64,000 nucleotides of DNA from Euzebyella marina (lineage in GTDB: Bacteria > Bacteroidota > Bacteroidia > Flavobacteriales > Flavobacteriaceae). Under the pieces are notes generated by a model. The model did no database searches, was not told the DNA's origin, and was given only the letters and a program-made list of their open reading frames with translations. The stretch is from contig NZ_JACYFK010000001.1 in NCBI RefSeq assembly GCF_014855515.1, positions 1,488,001 to 1,552,000 of the forward strand, given 5' to 3'. Shown one piece after another: positions 45,310 through 54,080 of this stretch; the stretch's first letter is position 1, and the number at the start of each line of letters is the position of its first letter. The position numbers and the translations under genes were made by a program.

Positions 45310-47769
45310 CTATTTCATTAAAATTTTGGTCATGCGTTTGATACGGTCGGCTAGCTTTTCGTTACTGAGTTTTTCCCTGAGACGATCGGTGATTATAGGA
45401 AAAGAGAAAGGAGTAGCCTTTTCGCAATCTTTCCACACGATTTGTTGTTTGCCGATTCGCTCCAAGGCCATTCGTAAACGACCTTCTTCTAATTGATGTT
45501 CAAAAGTTTCGGTGAAAGCTTGCTGAAAAAGTAGGTTGTTTGGTTCGTAATCGCGAAAAACATCGAAAAGTAACTGGGAACTGCTTTGAAGGTGCTTCAT
45601 TTTGACACCTTTTTCAGGGTAACCGGTAAAGACCATTCCGCTAATAACGGCTATGTCCCTAAATTTTCGCCGGGCCATTTCATTGCTGTTCAAACTTCTT
45701 TGTAAGTCGGCCAGCATATATTCCGGCGTGAAGAGGTTATTGTCGATTACCGCTTGTATGTCAATGGGTTTGTCACTAAGCATTTCAAAACCATAGTCAT
45801 TAAAGGCCAAAGAGCAGGTAATGGGGCTTAAAAGACTTACCCTGTACGACAATAGACTGCTCATGGCCTCGTGCACCGCCCGCCCCTCAAATGGATAAAA
45901 AATGTGATGATAGCCATCACGGGTCTTGAATGTCTCTATCAGAAATTCGGAAGGGGATGGTACGATACTTTCTTCACGTTGCTTGTCAAATATATGCTTT
46001 AACGACTTTAGTTCAGGTCCGCTTAACTGATGGGCTGCTGCTTTGTAAAGTTCTTGGCGCAATAGTTCTGACATTTGTGCAGAGAAGCTTAGTCGGCCGC
46101 CCATCCAACTAGGAACTTTGTTCGTTCTTTTGGTAGAATTACGAACATGCGCTTGCATGCCTTTGATTCGAATGAACTCAAGATTTCGGCCGGCAAAAGT
46201 AAAGACATCCCCTTGGGTCAATTTTGAAATAAAATATTCTTCAATCGAACCTATATACCCTCCTTTTTGATAACGAACGCTTATGGTGGCATCACCAACA
46301 ATAGTGCCTATCTGAAACCGATGCCGCATGGCAACGCCCCGATTGTTCACTTTGAATTTTCCGTCAGCTTCTATTTCTACCTTTTTATATTCGTCATAAC
46401 TGCTCAGGCTTTGACTGCCCAATACCAAAAAATTAAGCAGCCATTGCCATTGTTCTTCGGTAATACCTTGGTAACAAAAGGTCTGTTGAATTTCAGGAAA
46501 GATTTCACCCGGGTAAAATCCGTCTGAAACCGCCAGAGTAGTAAGATATTGCAATAAAACGTCATAGCTATTGAGGTAGGGCAGCCGATCCTCGACTGCA
46601 TTTTCCTTTACGACGACCTGCAATGCCGATGCCTCGATGAGCTCCATAGCGTGGGTCGGTAAAAAATGAATGACACTCTCCTTGCCTGGGCGGTGACCAC
46701 TTCGGCCGGCACGCTGAAGAAAACGGGCCACCCCTTTTGGCCCACCAATTTGTATCACGGTTTCCACCGGTGCAAAATCTACCCCAAGATCTAAACTTGA
46801 GGTACACACCACAGCTTTTAAGCTCTCATTGCGTATGGCTTGCTCGACCCATAATCGGGTCTCTTTATTGATGCTGCCGTGGTGCATGGCCATTTCACCG
46901 GCATATTCCGGATGTTTCTCAAGAATTTTTTGAAACCATATCTCACATTGGCTGCGGGTATTGGTAAATAGAAGGGTCGTTTTGCTATTGTTGATTATCG
47001 GTACTACCTCCTCTAAGAGGTGCAGACCTAAATGCCCTCGCCATGGAAAGGTTTCCATGGTTTTGGGGATGATACTCTTGACCGTAATCTTCTTTTTGAG
47101 GTTGGCCCTGACCATGACCGAATTTTGTAATTGCTCGCTGTTCGGGCCTAATAGCACTCGGCGGGCCTGTTCTAAATTTCCAATGGTCGCCGAAATGCCC
47201 CAGATCCGTAAATCTTTACAAATAGTTTTAAGGCGACTGAGGCCCAGTTCCATCTGAATGCCCCTTTTAGTGCCCAAAAGTTCATGCCATTCATCGACGA
47301 CAATAGCTGAACAGTCTTTAAAAATTGAGGCATAACCTTTTGAAGACAATAGAAGTTGTAGGCTTTCCGGGGTGGTGATTAAAAGGTCTGGCATAGCCTT
47401 CTTTTGACTGGCCCGTTCTTTGGTCGACGTATCGCCCGTTCGTATGCCGACCGTCATTTGGGTACCCAGGTCTACGGTGATACGTTCGGCAGATTGTCTG
47501 ATTTCTTGCGATAGGGCCCGAAGTGGGGTTATCCATATAGCTTTGAGGCCTTTTTTGTGTTTTGTGCGGTATTCAGGATTCTTTTTGATGTAATTCAATA
47601 CAATCGGAAACCATAGGGCATAGGTTTTACCACTTCCAGTAGGTGCGTTGAGCAGACCATGTTTTCCCGCCAAAAAAGCCTTCCACGATTCTTTCTGAAA
47701 GGCAAAAGGTTGCCAATTTTGCTCATGGAACCAATCGGTCGCTATGCTGAAAAGTTCTTTTTGGTTCAT
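45310..47769 (-). CDS. Ligase-associated DNA damage response DEXH-box helicase (Lhr-like)
   Basis: 819 residues. Walker A is N-A-P-T-G-S-G-K-T (LLNAPTGSGKTYAL), Walker B is D-E-W-H (IVVDEWHELLG), the SF2 motif is ISATIGNLEQAR, and the C-terminal RecA domain ends in QRAGRSGHRPG. The long tail fits the Lhr-type family rather than UvrB or RecQ. It would unwind or remodel DNA ends for the nuclease and ligase encoded next to it. The start lies 4 bp after the ligase stop codon. Confidence 0.93.
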   Translation of the reverse strand: MNQKELFSIATDWFHEQNWQPFAFQKESWKAFLAGKHGLLNAPTGSGKTYALWFPIVLNYIKKNPEYRTKHKKGLKAIWITPLRALSQEIRQSAERITVDLGTQMTVGIRTGDTSTKERASQKKAMPDLLITTPESLQLLLSSKGYASIFKDCSAIVVDEWHELLGTKRGIQMELGLSRLKTICKDLRIWGISATIGNLEQARRVLLGPNSEQLQNSVMVRANLKKKITVKSIIPKTMETFPWRGHLGLHLLEEVVPIINNSKTTLLFTNTRSQCEIWFQKILEKHPEYAGEMAMHHGSINKETRLWVEQAIRNESLKAVVCTSSLDLGVDFAPVETVIQIGGPKGVARFLQRAGRSGHRPGKESVIHFLPTHAMELIEASALQVVVKENAVEDRLPYLNSYDVLLQYLTTLAVSDGFYPGEIFPEIQQTFCYQGITEEQWQWLLNFLVLGSQSLSSYDEYKKVEIEADGKFKVNNRGVAMRHRFQIGTIVGDATISVRYQKGGYIGSIEEYFISKLTQGDVFTFAGRNLEFIRIKGMQAHVRNSTKRTNKVPSWMGGRLSFSAQMSELLRQELYKAAAHQLSGPELKSLKHIFDKQREESIVPSPSEFLIETFKTRDGYHHIFYPFEGRAVHEAMSSLLSYRVSLLSPITCSLAFNDYGFEMLSDKPIDIQAVIDNNLFTPEYMLADLQRSLNSNEMARRKFRDIAVISGMVFTGYPEKGVKMKHLQSSSQLLFDVFRDYEPNNLLFQQAFTETFEHQLEEGRLRMALERIGKQQIVWKDCEKATPFSFPIITDRLREKLSNEKLADRIKRMTKILMK

Positions 47770-47773
47770 TTTC

Positions 47774-49387
47774 TTATTCCGTCTCTACAGTATGCGGAAT
47801 CAATGCTTTTAAATCTTCCAATGAATTTGCTTCATGTATCTTCTTGTCTTTTCGCCATCTCAATATTCTGGGAAAACGGGTCGCAACTCCACTTTTATGC
47901 CTTTTAGATTCGGCGATACCTTCAAAGGCAATTTCAAAAACATGATGCGGTGTAACACTGCGTACGGGGCCGAAGCGCTCAAGTGTGTTCTTTTTGATCC
48001 ATGCATCAACCTTTCTGAACTCGGCGTCGGTCAAACCTGAATAGGCCTTGGCAAAGGTTACCAATTCTTTTTCTCCTTCCTCGTTTTCGTTCCAAAGGGC
48101 AAAGGTATAATCGGTAAATAGATTACTTCGCCTTCCGTGACCGCGCATGGCGTAGGTAAGAACGGCATCGATTGTTAAGGGGTCAACCTTCCATTTCCAC
48201 CAGTCTCCCTTTTTTCTTCCGACCAGATAAGGAGAATCTTTTCGTTTGAACATTAACCCCTCACTGCGCTTTTCGCGCGACAGTTCTCTCTCTTCCGCTA
48301 CCTCTTGCCAAGAGGTGAACTCCATTTTCTCAGAGAGAAAAAGAGGTATGCCATCTTGCCCGGCAACCATCTTTTCTAAAAGATTTCTTCTCTTACTATA
48401 TGGTCTAGTACGAATATCTTCCCCTTGCCATTCCAAAAGGTCGTATGCTTTTAAAATTACAGGGGTCTTTTTGAGCAGTGCTTTTGAAACATTCTTTCTT
48501 CCAATCCTAGTCTGTAAATCGTTAAAAGTGCCAATTTCTTTATTTGGGTAGGGGAGAATTTCACCATCTATTACAGTTCCATTGGGCAATCTACCTATAA
48601 AAACTTCGAATTCCGGATACTTGTCCGTAACCAATTCTTCTCCACGGCTCCATGTGAAAAGTTCGTTGTTGCGAACTATTATTTGCGCTCGAATGCCATC
48701 CCATTTATGTTCGAAAGACCATTCGGTAACATCGCCCAAAGATTCGGGCTCGTTCTCAAGGGCGTATGCCAAGTAGAAAGGGTATGGTTTTGAAAGGTAA
48801 TCGCTCTTTTTTTCTTCCAAAATCAAATCTTGAAAATCAATGGTATTGGGGTCCCAGTTGCCCATCAGTTTGTAGGCTAGAATGTCTTCATCGATACCCG
48901 TTGCTTTTGCCAAGGCCCGAGTCATTAATTTTTGGCTGACCCCTATTCGAAAACCACCGGTAATTAATTTTGTGAAAACGAATCGACCATAGTAATCAAG
49001 TTGTTTCCAATTTCGGTACAAATAGGCTTTTTTGTCTTCATCACTTTGGGCTTTTAGCCAAATCATTTCTTGCAAGAATGCCGAAAGCGATTTATCCGTT
49101 GAACTCTCATCGGAAGGTACTACTAAGGCAATGGTTTCGGCCAAGTCGCCAACAATATGGTAGCTTTCTTCGAACAGCCATAATGGAATATGCGCCAGCT
49201 CAGAAGCCCATTCTCTAAGCAGGGTCGTATTGACAGGTCTTGGGGGTCTTCTATGCGAGAGAATGGCAATGGTCCAAACCTTATCTTGGTCTGGGGCATT
49301 GGTAAAGTATTCTGCCAAAGCCGCTACTTTTACATTGGTCTTATTAGTGCCATCTAAGGTTTTTATGAGTTGAGAGAACTTTTTCAT
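47774..49387 (-). CDS. ATP-dependent DNA ligase (ligase-associated DNA damage response)
   Basis: 537 residues. The adenylation motif K-x-D-G is in FEHKWDGIRAQI (lysine about residue 224). Further nucleotidyltransferase motifs are VIDGEILPY, SEGLMFKRKDSPY and WWKWKVDP. The N-terminal DNA-binding domain and C-terminal OB domain are both present, so it is full length. It joins DNA ends independently of the housekeeping NAD+-dependent LigA. Its ATG overlaps the exonuclease stop (ATGA), showing tight translational coupling. Confidence 0.95.
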   Translation of the reverse strand: MKKFSQLIKTLDGTNKTNVKVAALAEYFTNAPDQDKVWTIAILSHRRPPRPVNTTLLREWASELAHIPLWLFEESYHIVGDLAETIALVVPSDESSTDKSLSAFLQEMIWLKAQSDEDKKAYLYRNWKQLDYYGRFVFTKLITGGFRIGVSQKLMTRALAKATGIDEDILAYKLMGNWDPNTIDFQDLILEEKKSDYLSKPYPFYLAYALENEPESLGDVTEWSFEHKWDGIRAQIIVRNNELFTWSRGEELVTDKYPEFEVFIGRLPNGTVIDGEILPYPNKEIGTFNDLQTRIGRKNVSKALLKKTPVILKAYDLLEWQGEDIRTRPYSKRRNLLEKMVAGQDGIPLFLSEKMEFTSWQEVAEERELSREKRSEGLMFKRKDSPYLVGRKKGDWWKWKVDPLTIDAVLTYAMRGHGRRSNLFTDYTFALWNENEEGEKELVTFAKAYSGLTDAEFRKVDAWIKKNTLERFGPVRSVTPHHVFEIAFEGIAESKRHKSGVATRFPRILRWRKDKKIHEANSLEDLKALIPHTVETE

Positions 49388-50409
49388 ACAGATTCAGAAA
49401 TTTCAGTTTCTACATTCAGCTCTGCATTTTCACCTTCGAATTGGGTCGCTTCCGTACGGGCATCATAGCCTAAATCTCGTAGGTAGCGCGAAAAAATATC
49501 GGTATAGCCATGGGTGCATATAACTTTTTCGGCTCCGATTTCCTTTATGGCTTCTAAAAGACTCGGCCAATCACAATGATCGCTGAGCACGAAGCCCTTG
49601 TCAATGGCGCGTCGTCTACGGGCACCTCGAAAGGCCATCCAACCACTAGCAGACGCGGTGACGAAGGGCACCATTCGGCGGATCCAAGTACTACCATGTG
49701 CGGATGGCGGTGCAATGACCATATGTCCCTTAATATCTTCTTTTTTGGTGTCTCGTGTAATTCGCTCGGTAGCCGGAAAATCAATCATAGGCCTCAAAAC
49801 ATCGGTCATGTTTTCAATAGCACCATGGGTATAAATTTTTCCGATATTGGGGTCTAAATGCTTTAATAGGCGTTGCGCTTTTCCTAAAGAATACCCGAAG
49901 AGTACTGAAGTTTGTCCGTTAGACTTGTTTTGAGCCCACCATTCGTTGATGTCTTTAAATACTTCTTTTTGAGGGCGCCATAGAAAAGCCGGTAGACCAA
50001 ATGTACATTCGGTAATGAACGTATGGCACTTAATACTCTCATAGGGGGTTGCCACCCCGTCGTTTTCCAATTTGTAATCTCCGGTGAACACCCAAATCTC
50101 ACCTTTATGTTCAACCCTAACTTGGGAAGAACCGATAATATGACCGGCGGGGTACAATGTGAACTTTACACCGTTTACTGTAAATGTCTCGCCCCATTCT
50201 TTGCCTGCTACCTCTATATCGCCCAAACGATGTTTGATAATCGGCACATTGGTCGGATGGGTTATGTATTGTTTATGCCCCCATCTACTGTGGTCTGCAT
50301 GGCCATGGGTAATGATAGCTTTGTCAACCGGTTTCCAAGGGTCAAGATATACCTTGGCCGCATGGCAATAGATACCTTTTTCGGTGAATTCTAGTAATGG
50401 CTTTTTCAT
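49384..50409 (-). CDS. Ligase-associated DNA damage response exonuclease (metallo-beta-lactamase fold)
   Basis: 341 residues from the third in-frame ATG (MKKPLLEFTEKG). The first ATG (50430) falls inside a perfect inverted repeat and the second is at 50415. The MBL metal motif H-x-H-x-D-H is in ITHGHADHSRWG, YPAGHIIGSSQVRVEH is the beta-CASP-type continuation, and SDHCDWPSLLEAI and ICTHGYTDIF end the site. Related to SNM1/Artemis-type nucleases that trim DNA ends. It heads the operon: exonuclease, ligase, helicase, PdeM. Confidence 0.92.
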   Translation of the reverse strand: MKKPLLEFTEKGIYCHAAKVYLDPWKPVDKAIITHGHADHSRWGHKQYITHPTNVPIIKHRLGDIEVAGKEWGETFTVNGVKFTLYPAGHIIGSSQVRVEHKGEIWVFTGDYKLENDGVATPYESIKCHTFITECTFGLPAFLWRPQKEVFKDINEWWAQNKSNGQTSVLFGYSLGKAQRLLKHLDPNIGKIYTHGAIENMTDVLRPMIDFPATERITRDTKKEDIKGHMVIAPPSAHGSTWIRRMVPFVTASASGWMAFRGARRRRAIDKGFVLSDHCDWPSLLEAIKEIGAEKVICTHGYTDIFSRYLRDLGYDARTEATQFEGENAELNVETEISESV

Positions 50410-50421
50410 GGGCATTAGAAA

Positions 50422-50448
50422 GTTAAGCATATTAGCGGTATGCTTAAC
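50422..50448. promoter_or_regulatory. Perfect 10-bp palindrome before the DNA repair operon
   Basis: GTTAAGCATA (50422-50431) and TATGCTTAAC (50439-50448) are exact inverted copies around a 7-nt spacer, just upstream of the likely exonuclease start. It has no T-tract and sits at the 5' end of the operon, which favours a repressor or activator site over a terminator. It does not match any operator I know. Confidence 0.5.
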
Positions 50449-50600
50449 AGATGTAAAAATTCATTAAAGTGTTTTATTTGATGATAAATATCAAAGCCTC
50501 TATAGATTTGGTGCTTTATCAGCTATTAAAACCCTAATTAAACTGTTAGGTTAGGGCTAAAATAATCGGGATTGGTAGGAATAATGACCTCTAAAAAAAT

Positions 50601-50608
50601 TATATTTG
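50601..50608 (+). promoter_or_regulatory. Promoter -7 box for the TerB-like gene
   Basis: TATATTTG matches the TAnnTTTG consensus 20 bp before the ATG. A clear TTG -33 element at the right distance is absent. Confidence 0.35.
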
Positions 50609-50628
50609 CTGCCACAAATTAGAATTTT

Positions 50629-51051
50629 ATGGCAATTGCAGACCTTTATATCAGCGGAGAACACAGACGTAATTTGGCCCATTTTGCGGCGCTTGCCACT
50701 TTGGCAGCGGTCGATGGTGAGATCAGTTCAGAAGAGAAAACAATGCTCGATAAGTTTGCCAATAGATTGGATATTACCGAGGCTGAGTATAAAGAAGTAA
50801 TGAAGAAAGAGAACAAGTATCCGATTGTTCCTCCACACGATAGTCAAGGTCGTTTAGAAAGACTTTACGATTTGTTCAGACTTGTTTTTTCTGACCATCT
50901 TATTGATCAAGAAGAAATGGTTTTGTTGAAGAAATATGCAATCGGACTCGGTTTTTCAGGGAGTCAGGCAGATAAAATTATCGAGCGCTCAACTGCTATT
51001 TTCAGTGGTAAAATTGACTTCGACGACTATCTGTACCTTTTAAAGCACTAA
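50629..51051 (+). CDS. TerB-family small cytoplasmic protein
   Basis: 140 residues, all helical. Two TerB-like repeats are visible, each with acidic residues in a turn after a helix: LAAVDGEISSEEKTML and FRLVFSDHLIDQEEMVLL. TerB proteins bind calcium or other metals and are linked to tellurite resistance and membrane stress, but many family members outside ter operons have unknown roles. No other ter gene is nearby. It is monocistronic, between divergent and convergent minus-strand genes. Confidence 0.8.
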   Translation: MAIADLYISGEHRRNLAHFAALATLAAVDGEISSEEKTMLDKFANRLDITEAEYKEVMKKENKYPIVPPHDSQGRLERLYDLFRLVFSDHLIDQEEMVLLKKYAIGLGFSGSQADKIIERSTAIFSGKIDFDDYLYLLKH

Positions 51052-51103
51052 ACTTCCGTTTTCTAAAAGATTTGTTGGCCAGTTGGTTTTACCACGAGGT
51101 ATC

Positions 51104-52111
51104 TCAATGATATTTGGTCAAAAACTCCTGCAGCTTCAATACCATATTACGGCTACCGCAGAAAAACGGAATGCGTTGGTGCAATTCTTTAGGTTGTACA
51201 TCTAAAATGCGGGTTTTCCCGCCAATTGCTAGTCCGTTGGCCTGTTCGGCTAAAAATGCCATTGGGTTGCACTCATATAAAAGGCGAAGTTTTCCTTCTT
51301 CGGTAACACTGCTTTTTGGGTACATGTAGATGCCTCCCTTAATCATGTTCCTATGAAAATCGGAAACTAGCGATCCTATGTACCGCGAAGTGTATGGGCG
51401 GTCGCCTTCCTCTTCTTGGCAATATTTAATATAGTCTTTTACTCCTTGATGAAAATGAATGTAGTTACCCTCGTTCACCGAATAAATACGGCCATCTTCA
51501 GGAAATTTCATGTTCGGATGCGATAGATAAAACGTTCCGATAGCAGGGTTGAGGGTAAAACCGTTAACTCCGTCCCCAGTGGTGTATACCAGCATGGTAG
51601 AAGTACCGTAAACCACATAGCCGGCGGCCACTTGATTTTTGCCAGGTTGCAAGAAATCTTCTAAAGTTACAGGGGTGCCAACTGGGGTAATCCTACGATA
51701 AATGGAGAAGATGGTACCTACCGATACGTTCACATCAATGTTAGATGATCCGTCTAATGGATCGATGAGAACTACATATTTATTCTGATGCTGATTGTCG
51801 TTACTATTGATGGAGATGAAATCGTCTTCCTCTTCAGAAGCAATGCCACAAACAATTTCGCGATTGGTCAAAGTTTGAATAAACTTTTCATTGGCCAGTA
51901 CATCTAATTTCTGTTGGTCTTCCCCTTGAATATTGGTTTCACCGGCCGCACCTAAAATATCTACAAGACCGGCTTTGTTTACCTCATGGTTTACTACTTT
52001 TGCCGCCAATCTAATGGCATTTATAAGTTTAGAGAGTTCGCCAGAAGAATATTTGAATGAGTTTTGGTTTTCGATGATGTATTCTCCGAGGGTGCGGTTT
52101 TTAGTAGACAT
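51104..52111 (-). CDS. fbp: Class I fructose-1,6-bisphosphatase
   Basis: 335 residues, full length. The metal-binding motifs are [11 protein letters not shown] (E-E pair) and [18 protein letters not shown] (D-P-L-D-G-S-S, the family hallmark). The substrate loop is [15 protein letters not shown], and ARYIG-like [15 protein letters not shown] plus GGIYMYP complete the site. It dephosphorylates fructose 1,6-bisphosphate in gluconeogenesis, which suits growth on amino acids or organic acids. Its 5' region is shared divergently with the GNAT gene at 52224. Confidence 0.97.
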   Translation of the reverse strand: MSTKNRTLGEYIIENQNSFKYSSGELSKLINAIRLAAKVVNHEVNKAGLVDILGAAGETNIQGEDQQKLDVLANEKFIQTLTNREIVCGIASEEEDDFISINSNDNQHQNKYVVLIDPLDGSSNIDVNVSVGTIFSIYRRITPVGTPVTLEDFLQPGKNQVAAGYVVYGTSTMLVYTTGDGVNGFTLNPAIGTFYLSHPNMKFPEDGRIYSVNEGNYIHFHQGVKDYIKYCQEEEGDRPYTSRYIGSLVSDFHRNMIKGGIYMYPKSSVTEEGKLRLLYECNPMAFLAEQANGLAIGGKTRILDVQPKELHQRIPFFCGSRNMVLKLQEFLTKYH

Positions 52112-52197
52112 GTAGTAAAGACTGTTGGTTCACCCACAAATATCGGGTATTTTGTGAAAGAACCCTATTTTCATTTTACATTACTTTTTTAAATATA

Positions 52198-52205
52198 TAA
52201 CTTTG
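52198..52205 (+). promoter_or_regulatory. Promoter -7 box for the GNAT-lysC genes
   Basis: TAACTTTG matches TAnnTTTG and lies 18 bp before the ATG at 52224. It overlaps the TTG that opens the longest frame, which argues for the ATG start. The -33 element is not clear. Confidence 0.4.
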
Positions 52206-52223
52206 TGTTTTATTTGTAACAAT

Positions 52224-52709
52224 ATGGATTTTACTATTAGGGAGGCTACGGTAGCCGATATGACTGAAGTTAGAAGATTGATACAAGAATTAGCCATTTT
52301 CGAAAAAGAGGAAGATGCCGTTGAGGTAACTGTTGAAGACTTGGTAGCCGATGGGTTTGGTGAGCGGCCTCTATTTCAATGTTTTGTGGGTGAAAGTCAC
52401 GGCGAAATTGTCGGCATGGCCCTTGTGTACAACCGTTATTCGACTTGGAAAGGCCCTGTAGTGCATCTTGAAGATTTGATTGTTACCAAAAAAATGAGAG
52501 GTAGTGGACTTGGTAGTGCGCTTTTGTCGCAAGTGGTTCAATACTCCAATGATTTAGGAGTTAAAAGAATCAGTTGGGAAGTTCTAGATTGGAACGAACC
52601 GGCCATAAAATTTTATGAAAGTAAGGGCGCGAAAGTGTTACGTGATTGGGATGTAGTTCAGATGGATGAGAAAGGTATCAAAACCTTTTTAGAGCAAGTT
52701 AAAAATTAA
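52224..52709 (+). CDS. GNAT-family N-acetyltransferase
   Basis: 161 residues from the ATG at 52224; the longer frame starts with TTG inside a promoter box. Recognised by the N-terminal FTIREATVADMTEVRRL, the beta4 strand VVHLEDLIVTKKMRGSGLGS (V-x3-R-G-x-G-x-G acetyl-CoA loop) and the C-terminal WNEPAIKFYESKGAKVL. It is a diamine/small-amine acetyltransferase-like protein by overall pattern, but the substrate is uncertain. It precedes lysC by 36 bp and is probably cotranscribed. Confidence 0.87.
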   Translation: MDFTIREATVADMTEVRRLIQELAIFEKEEDAVEVTVEDLVADGFGERPLFQCFVGESHGEIVGMALVYNRYSTWKGPVVHLEDLIVTKKMRGSGLGSALLSQVVQYSNDLGVKRISWEVLDWNEPAIKFYESKGAKVLRDWDVVQMDEKGIKTFLEQVKN

Positions 52710-52745
52710 AAGGTCTTTCAGAGACCATTGAAAATATAGCTTTTT

Positions 52746-53993
52746 ATGCGAGTATTCAAGTTCGGCGGGGCGTCGGTGAAAGACGCGGCTGGAGTTAAAA
52801 ATGTAGTAAAGGTGCTTCAAGAGACAGGGCATGAGAACACCTTATTGGTCGTATCGGCCATGGGTAAGACCACCAATGCGATGGAAGCCATTGTCAATGC
52901 CTATTTTAATGATAAGGAAGCTTTGGCCGGTAATGTTCAAGAGAGTATTGATTACCATGAGACCATTCTTCAAGATTTATTTTCCAACCCGAAACACGTC
53001 ATTTTCGTAAGGGTAAAAGAGCTTTTCGATGAAGTGAAAGGTTTTTTGGCATGGAATAAATCACCTAAATATAACTTTGTATATGACCAAGTAGTCGGTT
53101 ACGGTGAATTGATTTCTACCACGATTCTTAGTCATTATTTCAATGAAATCGGCCTTACATGTAATTGGCTTGATGTAAGGGATTATATTAAGACCGATGA
53201 CAGTTATCGTGACGTATCGGTTAATTGGGAAAAAACACAGGAAAGGGTTAAGAGTATAGATCGATCTAAGTTGCACATTACACAAGGGTTCTTGGGTAGT
53301 GATGACAATAACTTTACCACCACCTTGGGTAGAGAAGGGTCTGATTACACCGCGGCCATTTTGGCCTACTGCCTTAATGCCGATTCGGTAACTATTTGGA
53401 AAGATGTACCTGGTGTTTTAAATGCCGACCCAAGGTACTTTAACGAGGCGCAACTGTTGAATAAAATCTCATACAGAGAAGCTATTGAGCTTGCTTTTTA
53501 CGGAGCTTCGGTTATTCACCCGAAAACATTGCAGCCTTTGCAACAAAAAGAGATTCCGCTTCACGTAAAATCGTTCGTGAACCCCAAAGACCCCGGAACT
53601 ACTGTGGGCAAAGGCATCGGTATTGAACCGGAAGTGCCCTGCTTTATCGTTAAAAAGAATCAGGTGTTAATGAAACTATCTTCATTAGACTTTTCTTTCA
53701 TTGTTGAAGATAGCATCAGTGAACTTTTCAAACTGCTACATGACCATAAAATGAAGGTAGATCTTATACAGAATTCCGCCATTAGTTTTTCGGTCTGTGT
53801 CGACAACCGATTCGGCCGTTTAGACGAGTTGCTTAATTTGTTGAAAAGCAGGTTTAAGGTTGTTCATCATGAAGGTGTATCGCTTTATACCATTCGACAT
53901 TTCAATGAAAAGGCTATCGAGTCACTTCAGAACGGACACGAAATTTTGTTGGAGCAGCGTAGCAAAGAAACTGTGCAGTTGGTAGTCAAATAA
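52746..53993 (+). CDS. lysC: Aspartate kinase, monofunctional
   Basis: 415 residues. The kinase domain opens with MRVFKFGGASVKDA (K-F-G-G), continues with TTTLGREGSDYTAAILAYCL and VTIWKDVPGVLNADPR, and the substrate-binding IELAFYGASVIHPKT follows. A C-terminal ACT region (VLMKLSSLDFSFIVEDSISE) would mediate feedback. No homoserine dehydrogenase domain is fused. It commits aspartate to lysine, threonine and methionine synthesis. It follows the GNAT gene in the same direction. Confidence 0.94.
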   Translation: MRVFKFGGASVKDAAGVKNVVKVLQETGHENTLLVVSAMGKTTNAMEAIVNAYFNDKEALAGNVQESIDYHETILQDLFSNPKHVIFVRVKELFDEVKGFLAWNKSPKYNFVYDQVVGYGELISTTILSHYFNEIGLTCNWLDVRDYIKTDDSYRDVSVNWEKTQERVKSIDRSKLHITQGFLGSDDNNFTTTLGREGSDYTAAILAYCLNADSVTIWKDVPGVLNADPRYFNEAQLLNKISYREAIELAFYGASVIHPKTLQPLQQKEIPLHVKSFVNPKDPGTTVGKGIGIEPEVPCFIVKKNQVLMKLSSLDFSFIVEDSISELFKLLHDHKMKVDLIQNSAISFSVCVDNRFGRLDELLNLLKSRFKVVHHEGVSLYTIRHFNEKAIESLQNGHEILLEQRSKETVQLVVK

Positions 53994-54080
53994 TCTTACG
54001 CCGATTGTTTCATATTTGTTAAAACTGGGAAGCACCTCTGCTGTTTTTTCTATATTAGGGCTCTGCAAATAAATTAATTT

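Noticed and set aside
49384-50430. Exonuclease start at the first ATG (50430)
   Set aside because: The ATG lies inside a perfect palindrome and adds residues not typical of the family; the third ATG at 50409 is preferred, though not proven.
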